Shown here: positions 56,099 to 63,956 of the stretch, in pieces | Layout of the letters: the number at the start of each line of letters is the position of its first letter | Position numbering within the stretch: the first letter of the stretch is position 1 | Assembly: GCA_963788115.1 (NCBI GenBank) | Contig: CAWBFD010000004.1 | Location: forward strand, 124,001 to 188,000 | Direction of reading: 5' to 3' | DNA length: 64,000 nucleotides | Source of the DNA: CAWBFD01 sp963788115 | GTDB taxonomy: Bacteria; Actinomycetota; Thermoleophilia; Solirubrobacterales; 70-9 | Program-made: the position numbers and the translations under genes | Notes under the pieces: model-generated | Told to the model about the DNA's origin: nothing | What the model saw: only the letters and a program-made list of their open reading frames with translations | Databases searched by the model: none

Positions 56099-57133
56099 AT
56101 GAGTGAGCAGTTCCAGCTGACGGATTCGGCGCTTGACAACGGCCCCTCCGGCAACGGCAACGGGCCCGTCAACGGCGCCCGGGTAAGCGTGCGAGAGCTC
56201 GCCGACGGGGCGGTCGCGACCGTCCTCGCCGTGCGCGCCTTCGAGATCCGGCGGAAGCGCAACGGCGAGGAGTTCCTGCAGCTCCTGCTCGGCGACCGGA
56301 CCGGCCAGATCCGGGCGCTCTCCTGGGACGAGGTCCCCGAACGGCGCGCGCTGTGCGGGCCCGGCGCGATGGTCTGGGTGCGCGGGGAGTTCAAGGACGA
56401 CGAGCGGTGGGGACCGACGCTGACCATTCGCGAGTTGCGCCGCGCCGAGGCCGGCGAGTATGAGATGGAGGAGTTCGTCCCGACGGCGGAGGTCCCGGTC
56501 GAGCGCCTCGAGGCTGCCCTGCGGGAGCTGATCGCGACGATCCAGGATCCGCACCTCCGGCGCCTCCTCGATCGCCTGCTGGGCGAGGGTACGGCCACGT
56601 GGCTTCGCTTCCGAGAGGCGCCCGCGGCCAAGCACTACCACCAGGCCTACCGTCACGGCCTGCTCGACCACACGGTCTCCGTCGCCCAAGCCGTCAGCGC
56701 CGCGGCCTCGGCCTTCCCCGGGATCGACCGGGACATCGCAGTCACTGGGGCGCTGCTGCACGACATCGGCAAGACCGTCGCCTACAACGAGGACCCGCTT
56801 GCGATCGACCTCACCGACGCCGGGCGCCTCCAGGGCGAGATCGCCCTCGGCTACCACCTGGTGAGGTCGACGATCGAGGCGATCGAGGAGTTCGACTCGA
56901 GGGTCTCCCAAGCGGTGCTGCACATCGTGCTCTCCCACCACGGCACGTACGAGAACGGCTCGCCGGTCATCCCGTGCACGCGCGAGGCGACCCTGGTCCA
57001 CGCGATCGACAACCTCGGCGGCAAGCTCGGCAGCTTCGATCGGATCGAGCGCGAGCTTCCGGACGGCGAGATCTGGTCGCGCTTCGATCGCGGGATCGAG
57101 TCGGCGGCCTACTTCGGCTCGCGTGCCGCGTAG
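56099..57133 (+). CDS. YhaM-like OB-fold/HD-domain exoribonuclease
   Basis: A 344-residue protein. An N-terminal low-complexity Gly/Asn linker (SGNGNGPVNGA) is followed by an OB-fold nucleic-acid-binding domain (residues about 30-125, EFLQLLLGDRTGQIRALSWD). The HD phosphohydrolase domain (about 165-340) has HGLLDHTVSVAQ, the HD in GALLHDIGKTVAYNED and SHHGTYENGSP. This is the order of the 3'-5' exoribonuclease YhaM/CBF1 of Firmicutes. Start ATG 56099 lies 7 nt after GGAG; an upstream frame extension is Arg-rich and unlikely. Confidence 0.88.
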   Translation: MSEQFQLTDSALDNGPSGNGNGPVNGARVSVRELADGAVATVLAVRAFEIRRKRNGEEFLQLLLGDRTGQIRALSWDEVPERRALCGPGAMVWVRGEFKDDERWGPTLTIRELRRAEAGEYEMEEFVPTAEVPVERLEAALRELIATIQDPHLRRLLDRLLGEGTATWLRFREAPAAKHYHQAYRHGLLDHTVSVAQAVSAAASAFPGIDRDIAVTGALLHDIGKTVAYNEDPLAIDLTDAGRLQGEIALGYHLVRSTIEAIEEFDSRVSQAVLHIVLSHHGTYENGSPVIPCTREATLVHAIDNLGGKLGSFDRIERELPDGEIWSRFDRGIESAAYFGSRAA

Positions 57134-57300
57134 GTGAACAACTCGGCCGTGGCCTTCGCGACCGCTCCCGTCGCAACGGGGGATGGCTTGGCGCGCTCGC
57201 CGGCGCGGCGATAGGCGCCAAAGCCGACCAGCGCCGCCAGGATCGGGATCCCTCCGGACAGCGCCAGTGTCAGCCGGGGGCCGGCCCCGGCGAAGCGCAA
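57109..57300 (-). CDS. Possible small membrane protein
   Basis: A 63-codon ORF with a hydrophobic segment (LTLALSGGIPILAALVGFGA) followed by a basic, alanine-rich tail. It uses TTG 57300 and lacks a ribosome site, and its 3' end overlaps the YhaM-like gene by 25 bp on the opposite strand. The hydrophobic run bounded by charged residues is suggestive, but the ORF may be chance. Confidence 0.35.
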   Translation of the reverse strand: MRFAGAGPRLTLALSGGIPILAALVGFGAYRRAGERAKPSPVATGAVAKATAELFTYAAREPK

Positions 57301-57349
57301 ATTGCGGCTTTGCGCCGGCCCACCCGCCGGCCATTGGAATGTCGCTCTC

Positions 57350-57355
57350 TATGCT
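57350..57355 (+). promoter_or_regulatory. -10 hexamer for the WYL regulator
   Basis: TATGCT ends 10 nt before ATG 57366. It also overlaps an in-frame upstream ATG, which supports 57366 as the true start. Confidence 0.45.
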
Positions 57356-57365
57356 CCGAACCTCG

Positions 57366-59414
57366 ATGGCCAAGGACACCGAGAAGCTGATTCGCCAGCT
57401 CTCTCTGATCTCGTTCCTGATGGCCAACGGGCGTCCGGTCTCGGCGCTCGAGATCAAGCAGGACGTCGAGGGCTACTCGTCGATGAACGAGGACGCGTTC
57501 GCCCGCCGGTTCTACGCGGATCGTGCTGAGCTTGAGAGCCTCGGGATCTCGCTGCAGGTGCAAAAGCCGGCAGAGGGCTTCTTCGAGGCGGAGCTCTACG
57601 CCCTCCCGCCCGAGAACTACTACCTGCCGCCGGTGAAGTTCACCGACGGCGAGCTGGCGGCGCTTCGCACCGCCCTCGGCCTGCTCGATGGCGAGTTCGC
57701 CTATGCCGAGCCGCTGCGGCTGGCGCTCCAGCAGGTCTCCTGGGGACGCCCGAGCCCACTGAACGAGGGCGACTCCACGCCCATCGACGTGAAGCTGGCG
57801 CAGCCGGGCGGCGCCCGCGAGGTCTCCCAGCGGCTGGCGAAGATCGAGACCGCGATCTCCCGCCGTAAGACGATCGAGTTCAGCTACTACTCGCTGCAGC
57901 GAGACGAGGTCTCGGACCGCCGGGTCGATCCCTACCACCTGGTCTTCCGCGACGGCCAGTTCTATTTGATCGGACACTCCCACGAGCGCGAGGAAGTCCG
58001 GGTCTTCCGCCTTTCACGGATCCAGGGCAAGGTCTCGTACGCGACCAAGGCCGAGCACGACTTCACCACGCCCGAGGACTTCGATCGCCGCGACTACGGC
58101 TCGCGGGGCGACTGGCAGATGGGGGAGATCGAGGGCACCGCGAAGGTATTCCTGCGCGAGCGAATCGCCTGGCTCGTGGAGCGCGACTTCGGTCAGTACG
58201 GGGACGTGCGCAAGGTGAGGAAGGCCGACCGGGCCCCGGGCCGCGGCGCGATCTACGAGACCGAGTACGCGTCGGCACGCCAGCTGATCTCGTGGGTGCT
58301 CGGCTGGCGCGAGAACGCGTTGCTGCTGGAGCCGAGGGATCTCGCCCAGGAGGCCGACCGCCGTCTGCGCCTGCTGCGAGAACGTCACCGTGGCAGGTTC
58401 GAAGTGGCCGAGACCGTGACCCGCCCGCTCGCGGAGTCGAACGGCCGCGGACGCTCCAACGGTCGTGCCGAGTCGGTGATCCGCCCGGAGCGCTTCGCCC
58501 GTCTGGTCACGCTGGCCGGCCTCCTGATCGGCGCCGCCCGGGACGAGGCGCGATTGCCCGTGCAGCGGGTGCTCGACGAGCTGAACGTCTCGATCGAGGA
58601 GCTGCGCGAGGACCTCGAGGTCCTCAACGTCGTCAACTTCGGCGGCGGCACCTACGTGCTCTATGCCGAGATCGCCGGCGACGAGATCGAGGTCGACCCC
58701 GATACCTACGGCGACAATTTCGCGCGCCCCGCTCGCCTCCTGCCGCTCGAGGCGAAGGCGCTGGTGGCGGCGATCGACCTCTTCGGCGATCACCTGCCCC
58801 AATCGGGGCTCTCCACCGCCCGCGAGAAGATCGTCGCCGCCCTGGGTCACGACCCTTCGCAGGAGGGCCTCGAGATCGCCCCCGGCCGCGACGACTCGGA
58901 GGTTGTGCGCACCGTGCACGACGCGATCGAGCGCCGCCGGCTGATCGAGCTCCACTACTACAAGGAGAACGAGGACGAGTTCACCAAGCGCGAGGTCGAG
59001 CCCTACCAGCTTGTCTCGGGCACCGAGGGCTGGTACCTGGGCTGCTACGACCTCGACCGCGACGACACACGCCACTTCCGGCTCGACCGGATCAAGGAAG
59101 CGAGGATCACCGAGCGGGAGTTCGTGTCGCGCGATGGCATCGCCGAGCTACTCGCCGAGCAGGAGTGGCTGGTGCGCGGCGAGGTGGACACCGCGGGGGT
59201 CGCCCGGGTCTGGGTCTCGCCCGAGCGGGCCCGCTGGCTGCGGGAGGAGCGCCGGGTGGTCGAGGAGCTCGCCGACGGCGCCGTCGTCGTCGAGCTTCCG
59301 TATGGGTCCTCGGACTGGCTCGCCCGGGAGATCCTCAAGGGAGTGGGAGACCTGGTCGTGGTCGAGCCCGAGGAGGCGCGGGAGGCGGTGCGGAAGACGC
59401 TCGCTAGCTCGTAG
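57366..59414 (+). CDS. Fused tandem WYL-domain regulator (PafB-PafC-like)
   Basis: A 682-residue protein made of two homologous halves. Each has an N-terminal winged helix (KLIRQLSLISFLMANGRPVS at about 6-25; RFARLVTLAGLLIGAARDEA at about 380), a WYL domain (IEFSYYSLQRDEVSDRRVDP with YLIGHSHEREEVRVFRLSRI; LIELHYYKENEDEFTKREVE with YLGCYDLDRDDTRHFRLDRI) and a C-terminal WCX extension. PafB and PafC are usually separate subunits of the activator of the DNA-damage response linked to the proteasome in actinobacteria; here both are in one chain. WYL domains may sense single-stranded DNA. The gene is convergent with the HAD gene (11-bp overlap). Confidence 0.88.
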   Translation: MAKDTEKLIRQLSLISFLMANGRPVSALEIKQDVEGYSSMNEDAFARRFYADRAELESLGISLQVQKPAEGFFEAELYALPPENYYLPPVKFTDGELAALRTALGLLDGEFAYAEPLRLALQQVSWGRPSPLNEGDSTPIDVKLAQPGGAREVSQRLAKIETAISRRKTIEFSYYSLQRDEVSDRRVDPYHLVFRDGQFYLIGHSHEREEVRVFRLSRIQGKVSYATKAEHDFTTPEDFDRRDYGSRGDWQMGEIEGTAKVFLRERIAWLVERDFGQYGDVRKVRKADRAPGRGAIYETEYASARQLISWVLGWRENALLLEPRDLAQEADRRLRLLRERHRGRFEVAETVTRPLAESNGRGRSNGRAESVIRPERFARLVTLAGLLIGAARDEARLPVQRVLDELNVSIEELREDLEVLNVVNFGGGTYVLYAEIAGDEIEVDPDTYGDNFARPARLLPLEAKALVAAIDLFGDHLPQSGLSTAREKIVAALGHDPSQEGLEIAPGRDDSEVVRTVHDAIERRRLIELHYYKENEDEFTKREVEPYQLVSGTEGWYLGCYDLDRDDTRHFRLDRIKEARITEREFVSRDGIAELLAEQEWLVRGEVDTAGVARVWVSPERARWLREERRVVEELADGAVVVELPYGSSDWLAREILKGVGDLVVVEPEEAREAVRKTLASS

Positions 59415-60075
59415 CCGTAGCGACGAGCCCGTCGAGCGTCTCGGGAAGGCGGGTGAGATCCGGCAGCTCGGCGGCGCGCGGCAGATCGCTGGCCTCGCCC
59501 AGCCGGTTGATCCAGACCGCCGGGATTCCCATCCGGGAGCACGGTTCGATGTCGTGGAAGAGGCTGGCGGCGACGTGGACATGACGGTCCCGCTCGGCGC
59601 CGCTGGCCTCACCGAACCGCTCCCAGTGGCCGGGCGCGGGCTTGTAGGAGCCGGCCTCACGCTCGGTGATCGTGACCTCGAACGGCACGCCGAGGGCGTC
59701 GATGGAGGTGGTCAGGAGATCCGGGTCCGTGTTGGAGAGGATCGCCAGCCGCCACCCCCGATCGCGCAACGCGGTCAGCGCGGTCGGCACCTCCGGGAAG
59801 GGAGACCAGGAATGAAGCGAGTCGGCGAGCGCTTCCGCGCGGCCGGGCGGTGACTCGCGTCCCTCGATTGCCGCGACCGCGGACAGGCAGCGCACCAGGA
59901 CCTCCCGGTAGCTGAGCTCGCCGCGCTCTTGGACCAGCGGCTCGAGCGAATGGTGGAGGCGCAGCGCGCGCTCGCGATCGAGCTCGGGCCAGACCGACTC
60001 GTACGCGTTCCGCAGCCCGTTCTCCCAGTCGATCAGGGTGCCGTAGCAGTCGAAGGTGGCCCAGCGCTCCGCCAC
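59404..60075 (-). CDS. HAD superfamily hydrolase (haloacid dehalogenase-like)
   Basis: A 223-residue HAD hydrolase: motif I ATFDCYGTLIDWENG at residues 6-20, motif II AILSNTDPD, motif III Lys in SYKPAPGHWE, and motif IV region HVAASLFHDIEPC. Its motif I is nearly that of the HAD gene at 21571-22254, marking a paralogue of the dehalogenase type II branch. The GTG start at 60075 lies 6 nt from a TATAGT hexamer shared back-to-back with the MBL gene promoter. Substrate unknown. Confidence 0.9.
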   Translation of the reverse strand: MAERWATFDCYGTLIDWENGLRNAYESVWPELDRERALRLHHSLEPLVQERGELSYREVLVRCLSAVAAIEGRESPPGRAEALADSLHSWSPFPEVPTALTALRDRGWRLAILSNTDPDLLTTSIDALGVPFEVTITEREAGSYKPAPGHWERFGEASGAERDRHVHVAASLFHDIEPCSRMGIPAVWINRLGEASDLPRAAELPDLTRLPETLDGLVATATS

Positions 60076-60081
60076 GCCGCG

Positions 60082-60089
60082 ACTATATT
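60082..60089. promoter_or_regulatory. Back-to-back -10 region of the HAD and MBL genes
   Basis: ACTATATT reads as TATAGT toward the HAD GTG (6-nt gap) and as TATATT (60084-60089) toward the MBL gene, where the transcript would begin near 60096. The two promoters overlap, so their use is probably mutually exclusive. Confidence 0.5.
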
Positions 60090-60155
60090 CGCGACATCGA
60101 CGCCGCTCCGGGCCACCCTGAGATCGTCAGGATCGTTGCCCCGAATCCAGGGCCG

Positions 60156-60869
60156 ATGACGCTCCACGGGACGAACGCGTACGTGGTCGGCGCCGATCCC
60201 GTCTACGTGATCGATCCCGGCCCCGCGGAGCCCGCGCACGTCGAGGCCGTGCGCCGAGCCGCCGAGGAGCGCGGCGGGCTCGCGGGGGTGCTCTTGACCC
60301 ATTCGCACGCCGACCACTCGGCCGCCGTTCCGCTGCTGGGCGCTCCCGTGCTCTGGGGGGACGTCTCGGCGGAGGACGAGTCGGCGCTGCCTCCCGGCGA
60401 GGACGGACGGCCCCTGTCAGGGGGCCGGGTCGGCCCGTTCGAGGTCGTGCCGACACCCGGCCACGCCGCCGACCACGTGTGCTTCCTTTTCGACGGCGTC
60501 GGCTTCTGCGGCGATCTGATCCTCGGCGAGGGATCGAGCATCGTGCTCCCGGGCGGTGACGCCCTCACCGCCTATCTCCAATCGCTGCGCCGCGTGCGTG
60601 AGCTGGGACTCGACCTCCTCTGTCCGGGTCATGGGCCGTGGATCACCGATCCTCGGGCGAAGATCGATGAGTACCTGGTGCATCGAATCGAGCGCGAGGG
60701 CCGACTGGTCGCGGCTCTGGAGGAGGGCGAGCGCTCGCGCGAGCGGTTGCTTGCGACCGTCTGGGACGACGTGCCCGAGGTGCTGCGGCCGGCGGCGGCG
60801 GTCGCGATGGAGGCCCACCTGGACAAGCTCGACGCGGAGGGCCGCCTGCCGCCGGACATCCGAGCCTGA
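60156..60869 (+). CDS. Metallo-beta-lactamase-fold hydrolase (LACTB2-like)
   Basis: From ATG 60156 this is a 237-residue MBL protein with the zinc motif LLTHSHADHSAAV, the HAADHVCFLFDG segment, FCGDLILGEGSS and CPGHGPWI, plus a C-terminal helical domain as in LACTB2/RNase-type or glyoxalase II-like enzymes. The conserved family N-terminus APNPGPMTLHGTN begins upstream of this ATG. The frame is open from before 60080 with no ATG/GTG/TTG. The expected start position, 6 nt after the TATATT -10, is an ATC at 60096. True translation may therefore begin there, giving 257 residues. Confidence 0.88.
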   Translation: MTLHGTNAYVVGADPVYVIDPGPAEPAHVEAVRRAAEERGGLAGVLLTHSHADHSAAVPLLGAPVLWGDVSAEDESALPPGEDGRPLSGGRVGPFEVVPTPGHAADHVCFLFDGVGFCGDLILGEGSSIVLPGGDALTAYLQSLRRVRELGLDLLCPGHGPWITDPRAKIDEYLVHRIEREGRLVAALEEGERSRERLLATVWDDVPEVLRPAAAVAMEAHLDKLDAEGRLPPDIRA

Positions 60870-60878
60870 TATCCACTC

Positions 60879-61079
60879 TTAGTGGCCCCCGCCGCAACCA
60901 CGATCGCAATTGGCGGCTGCGAGCCCTCGCCTGGCTGCGTCCTCGGTCGCTTGCGTCCTTTTCAAAAACGCAACGCCGGCGACCGAAGGGAGCGGTGCGA
61001 GCGCGAAGCGCGAGTGGCCCTTGCCATGCTCGCCTCTCGCTCGCCACAACACGACCGTAGCTACGCCGGGGGCCGCTGA
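60879..61079 (+). repeat. Inverted-repeat-bounded element (copy B)
   Basis: A 201-bp element between the MBL gene and the penicillin acylase gene. The 27-bp end arms (60879-60905 and 61053-61079) match at about 20 positions. Block 1 is TCGCCTGGCTGCGTCCTC at 60927-60944. A two-part hairpin (GGTCGC / GCGACC enclosing TTGCGT / ACGCAA) lies at 60945-60984, and block 2 is CCCTTGCCATGCTCGCC, ending in TCGCTCGCCA at 61046. In the acylase frame the blocks read LAASSVA and PLPCSPLAR. The element ends one base before the acylase GTG. Confidence 0.75.
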
Positions 61080-61080
61080 G

Positions 61081-63447
61081 GTGCTCAAGCGCGCCGGGAT
61101 TCTCGGAGCGGCCCTCGCCGCCGTCGCGGGGACGACCGCGGGCGGGCTGTGGTGGCAGCTGTTTCGGCGGCCGGTGCCGAAGACGTCCGGGCGCCTCCGG
61201 GTCGCGGGGATCGAGGGCTTGGTCGAGGTGAGCCGCGATCGGTGGGGGGTGCCTCACATTCGCGCTCGCAGCGGCAATGATCTCTGGTTCGCCCAGGGGC
61301 TCTGCCAGGGACAGGACCGCCTCTGGCAGCTCGAGCTCTACCGTCGCTTCGCCTCGGGCCGGATCGCCCAGCTCAGCGGCCGCGCGGCGCTGCCGGCCGA
61401 TCGCCTGATGCGAACGCTTGGCATCCGGCGGGCGGCCGAGCGCGAGGCGGCGGAGCTCGACCCCGAGGCCGGCGCGCTGCTGGATTCGTTCTGCGCCGGG
61501 GTCAACGCCGCCGTCTCGGAGGCCGGCGCGCTGCCCCCCGAGTTCCAGCTCCTGCGAACGGACTTCGAGCCCTGGGTCCGGGCCGACAGCCTCGCGGTGA
61601 CCAAACTGCTGGCCTTCGGGCTCTCGACCAACTGGGAGCGCGAGCTGCTGCGGGCGGAGATGGCGCGCGAGCTCGGCCCCGAGCTGACCGCTCGCCTGGA
61701 CCCTGGGTATCCAGCGGGCAATCCCGTGACCCTGGCTCCCGGGGAGCCCTACGCAGGCGGCGGCCGACGACTGGTCGAGCAGATCGACGCCGTGCGCGAG
61801 TCGCTCGGGCTCGCGTTCGAGGCGACCGGGTCCAACAACTGGGCGGTCGCCGGCTCGCGTTCGGTCACCGGCGGCCCGCTGATCGCCGGCGACCCGCACC
61901 TGCCGCCGAGCATGCCGGGGATCACGTATCAGCTCGGTCTCTACCTCGGGGACCGCTTCGCGCGGGGCGCATCCCTGCCCGGGATGCCCGGCCTCGCCTT
62001 CGGCCAGAACAACGACCTTGCCTGGACGTTCACCAACGTCATGGCCGACGTCATGGACCTGTTCGTCGAGCGGATCGACGGCGACTCCTACGAGTTCGAG
62101 GGCGACCGGCGCCCGCTGGCCGAGATCGCCGAGGAGATCCCGGTCAAGGGACGCGACCCGGAGCCGCTCCTGATTCGGGAGACGCACCACGGCCCGCTGG
62201 TCAACTTCGCTCTCGCCGCGGACGACGACGAGCCGCTGGCGTTGAGCTGGGCGGCGTTGCGGTTTCCCGGAATCTCATCCGCCAATTTCTCGGTGCTCGA
62301 CTTCTCCACGGGCGCCGAGCTTGTGCGCGGCCTCGCCGAGGTCCACGCGCCGGTCTCGAACCTCGTCTGGGCTGACCGCCACGGCTCGATCGGCTACAAG
62401 ACGGTCGGCCGGCTGCCCCGCCGGCGCGGGGACTGTCCCGATCTGCCGAAGCCCGGCTGGACCGGCGAGTACGAGTGGGACGGTTGGGTTCCCTACGAGG
62501 AGCAGCCCGAGCTCCGTGATCCCGAGGCGGGCTACCTGGTCACGGCGAACAACAAGGTCACGCCCGATGACTATCCGCACCACCTCTCGAGTGACTGGCT
62601 CGACGGTTACCGCGCGCGTCGGATCTCCGAGCTGATCGAGGCCCAGCCCGAGCACGATCTCGATGGGTTCGCGGCGATCCAGGTCGACCTGTTCTCGATC
62701 CCCGGAATCGAGACCGCGCGCCGCCTCGCCCGGCTGGAGCCTCGTGACCAGCGCGAGACCGCTGCGATCGAGCGGCTGCGAAGCTGGGATGGCTGGATGC
62801 GCCCGGAGTCGATCGCCGCGACGGTCTACCAGGCGTTCACGCTGCGGCTCGGGCGCGAGGTGGCCCGATCGGCGATCGGGGATCGAGACCTGGCCGAGCG
62901 CTGGCTCGACCGCGCCGACAACGGCTTCATCAGGCACGTGACCTCCCCCTGGCGCTGGCAGTCACACCTGCTCTCCCTGTGGGAGGAGGGCGACGAGGAG
63001 CTCGTCGGCCGCCCCTGGGACGACCTCGTCCTCGACGCGCTGCGCGGCGCCATCGACGATCTCTCCGACCGGTTCGGCCCCGATCCGGAGGGCTGGCGCT
63101 GGGGGCGCGTGCACCTGCTCGAGTTCCCGCATGCGCTCGGGACGGGAAACTCGCTGCTGCGCCGGATCTTCGCCCGAGCGGTCGAGGTCGGCGGCGGGCA
63201 GGAGACCGTCGCCCAGGTCGGCTGGGATCCGGGCGAGCCGTTCAAAGCGATCTGGGCCCCTTGCTGGCGGATGGTGGCCGACCCGGTCGCCCCCCAGCGA
63301 TCCCGCTGGGCGCAGTTCACCGGCGAGTCCGGGCACCCCGTCAGCGCTCACTACGACGACCTGCAGTCGCGTTGGCGCGACGGCCTGATGCAGCCCATGG
63401 CGGGCGAGGGGCCGTGGAGCGTGCTGACGCTGGAGCCGGCGAGCTGA
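61081..63447 (+). CDS. Penicillin acylase family protein (Ntn hydrolase)
   Basis: A 788-residue precursor. An N-terminal hydrophobic segment (AGILGAALAAVAGTTAGGLW) can serve for export or anchoring. The alpha chain includes VSRDRWGVPHIRARSGNDLW and QDRLWQLELYRR. The autocleavage site and nucleophilic Ser are in EATGSNNWAVAGSRSVTGGP near residue 255. The beta chain contains GLAFGQNNDLAWTFTNV and LVTANNKVTPDDY. Members hydrolyse amide bonds of penicillins, acyl-homoserine lactones or other N-acyl compounds. GTG 61081 immediately follows element B; the open frame continues upstream into the element, so the start is not certain. Confidence 0.9.
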   Translation: MLKRAGILGAALAAVAGTTAGGLWWQLFRRPVPKTSGRLRVAGIEGLVEVSRDRWGVPHIRARSGNDLWFAQGLCQGQDRLWQLELYRRFASGRIAQLSGRAALPADRLMRTLGIRRAAEREAAELDPEAGALLDSFCAGVNAAVSEAGALPPEFQLLRTDFEPWVRADSLAVTKLLAFGLSTNWERELLRAEMARELGPELTARLDPGYPAGNPVTLAPGEPYAGGGRRLVEQIDAVRESLGLAFEATGSNNWAVAGSRSVTGGPLIAGDPHLPPSMPGITYQLGLYLGDRFARGASLPGMPGLAFGQNNDLAWTFTNVMADVMDLFVERIDGDSYEFEGDRRPLAEIAEEIPVKGRDPEPLLIRETHHGPLVNFALAADDDEPLALSWAALRFPGISSANFSVLDFSTGAELVRGLAEVHAPVSNLVWADRHGSIGYKTVGRLPRRRGDCPDLPKPGWTGEYEWDGWVPYEEQPELRDPEAGYLVTANNKVTPDDYPHHLSSDWLDGYRARRISELIEAQPEHDLDGFAAIQVDLFSIPGIETARRLARLEPRDQRETAAIERLRSWDGWMRPESIAATVYQAFTLRLGREVARSAIGDRDLAERWLDRADNGFIRHVTSPWRWQSHLLSLWEEGDEELVGRPWDDLVLDALRGAIDDLSDRFGPDPEGWRWGRVHLLEFPHALGTGNSLLRRIFARAVEVGGGQETVAQVGWDPGEPFKAIWAPCWRMVADPVAPQRSRWAQFTGESGHPVSAHYDDLQSRWRDGLMQPMAGEGPWSVLTLEPAS

Positions 63448-63944
63448 GCCGCCGCTCCGAGATCAAGCTCGCGCGGGAGGAGCAGCTCGAGTTGCTCGAG
63501 GCGGGGCGGGTGGTCGTCGTGGCCACCCTCGGGCCGCGCGGCTGGCCCCACGTGATGCCGCTCTGGTACGTGCTCAGGGAGCCGGCCCGCGATCCGCCGC
63601 CTGACGGCCCGCCGCGGGAGATCTGGGTCTGGACCTACGCCAAGTCGCAGAAGGTGCGCAACCTCGAGCGGGATCCGCGGGCGACGCTGCTGGTCGACGC
63701 TGGGTTCGAGTACACGGAGCTGCACGGCGTCCAGATCGAGGCGGAGGCCATCCTGCATCGCGACCTGGAGGTCAAGGTCGAGTTCGCGCGCGACCTGACC
63801 GCCCGCTACGCGGAGGGGATCGAGTCAGTCGAGGGCGATGCCGCCGCCGCGCTCGTCGCTCAGGCCGAAAAGCGCGTCGCGATCAGCTTCGAGCCCAGGC
63901 GGGTCGCCACCTGGGATCACCGGAAGCTGGGCGGCACCTACTAG
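63414..63944 (+). CDS. Pyridoxamine 5'-phosphate oxidase-family (PPOX/F420-type) protein
   Basis: A 176-residue split-barrel flavin/F420-binding protein: EEQLELLEAGRVVVVATLGP, GWPHVMPLWYVLRE, TYAKSQKVRNLERDPRATLL and the final RVATWDHRKLGGTY. The pattern TYAKSQKVRNLERDPRATLL is typical of actinobacterial PPOX-class oxidoreductases that use FMN or F420. GTG 63414 overlaps the acylase gene by 34 nt, implying coupling. An insertion PARDPPPDGPPREIW before the second strand is unusual but in frame. Confidence 0.85.
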   Translation: MERADAGAGELSRRSEIKLAREEQLELLEAGRVVVVATLGPRGWPHVMPLWYVLREPARDPPPDGPPREIWVWTYAKSQKVRNLERDPRATLLVDAGFEYTELHGVQIEAEAILHRDLEVKVEFARDLTARYAEGIESVEGDAAAALVAQAEKRVAISFEPRRVATWDHRKLGGTY

Positions 63945-63947
63945 CCT
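63942..63947 (+). promoter_or_regulatory. -10 hexamer for the terminal nucleotidyltransferase gene
   Basis: TAGCCT ends 9 nt before ATG 63957, starting within the PPOX stop codon region. Confidence 0.4.
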
Positions 63948-63956
63948 TGCCGCTCG

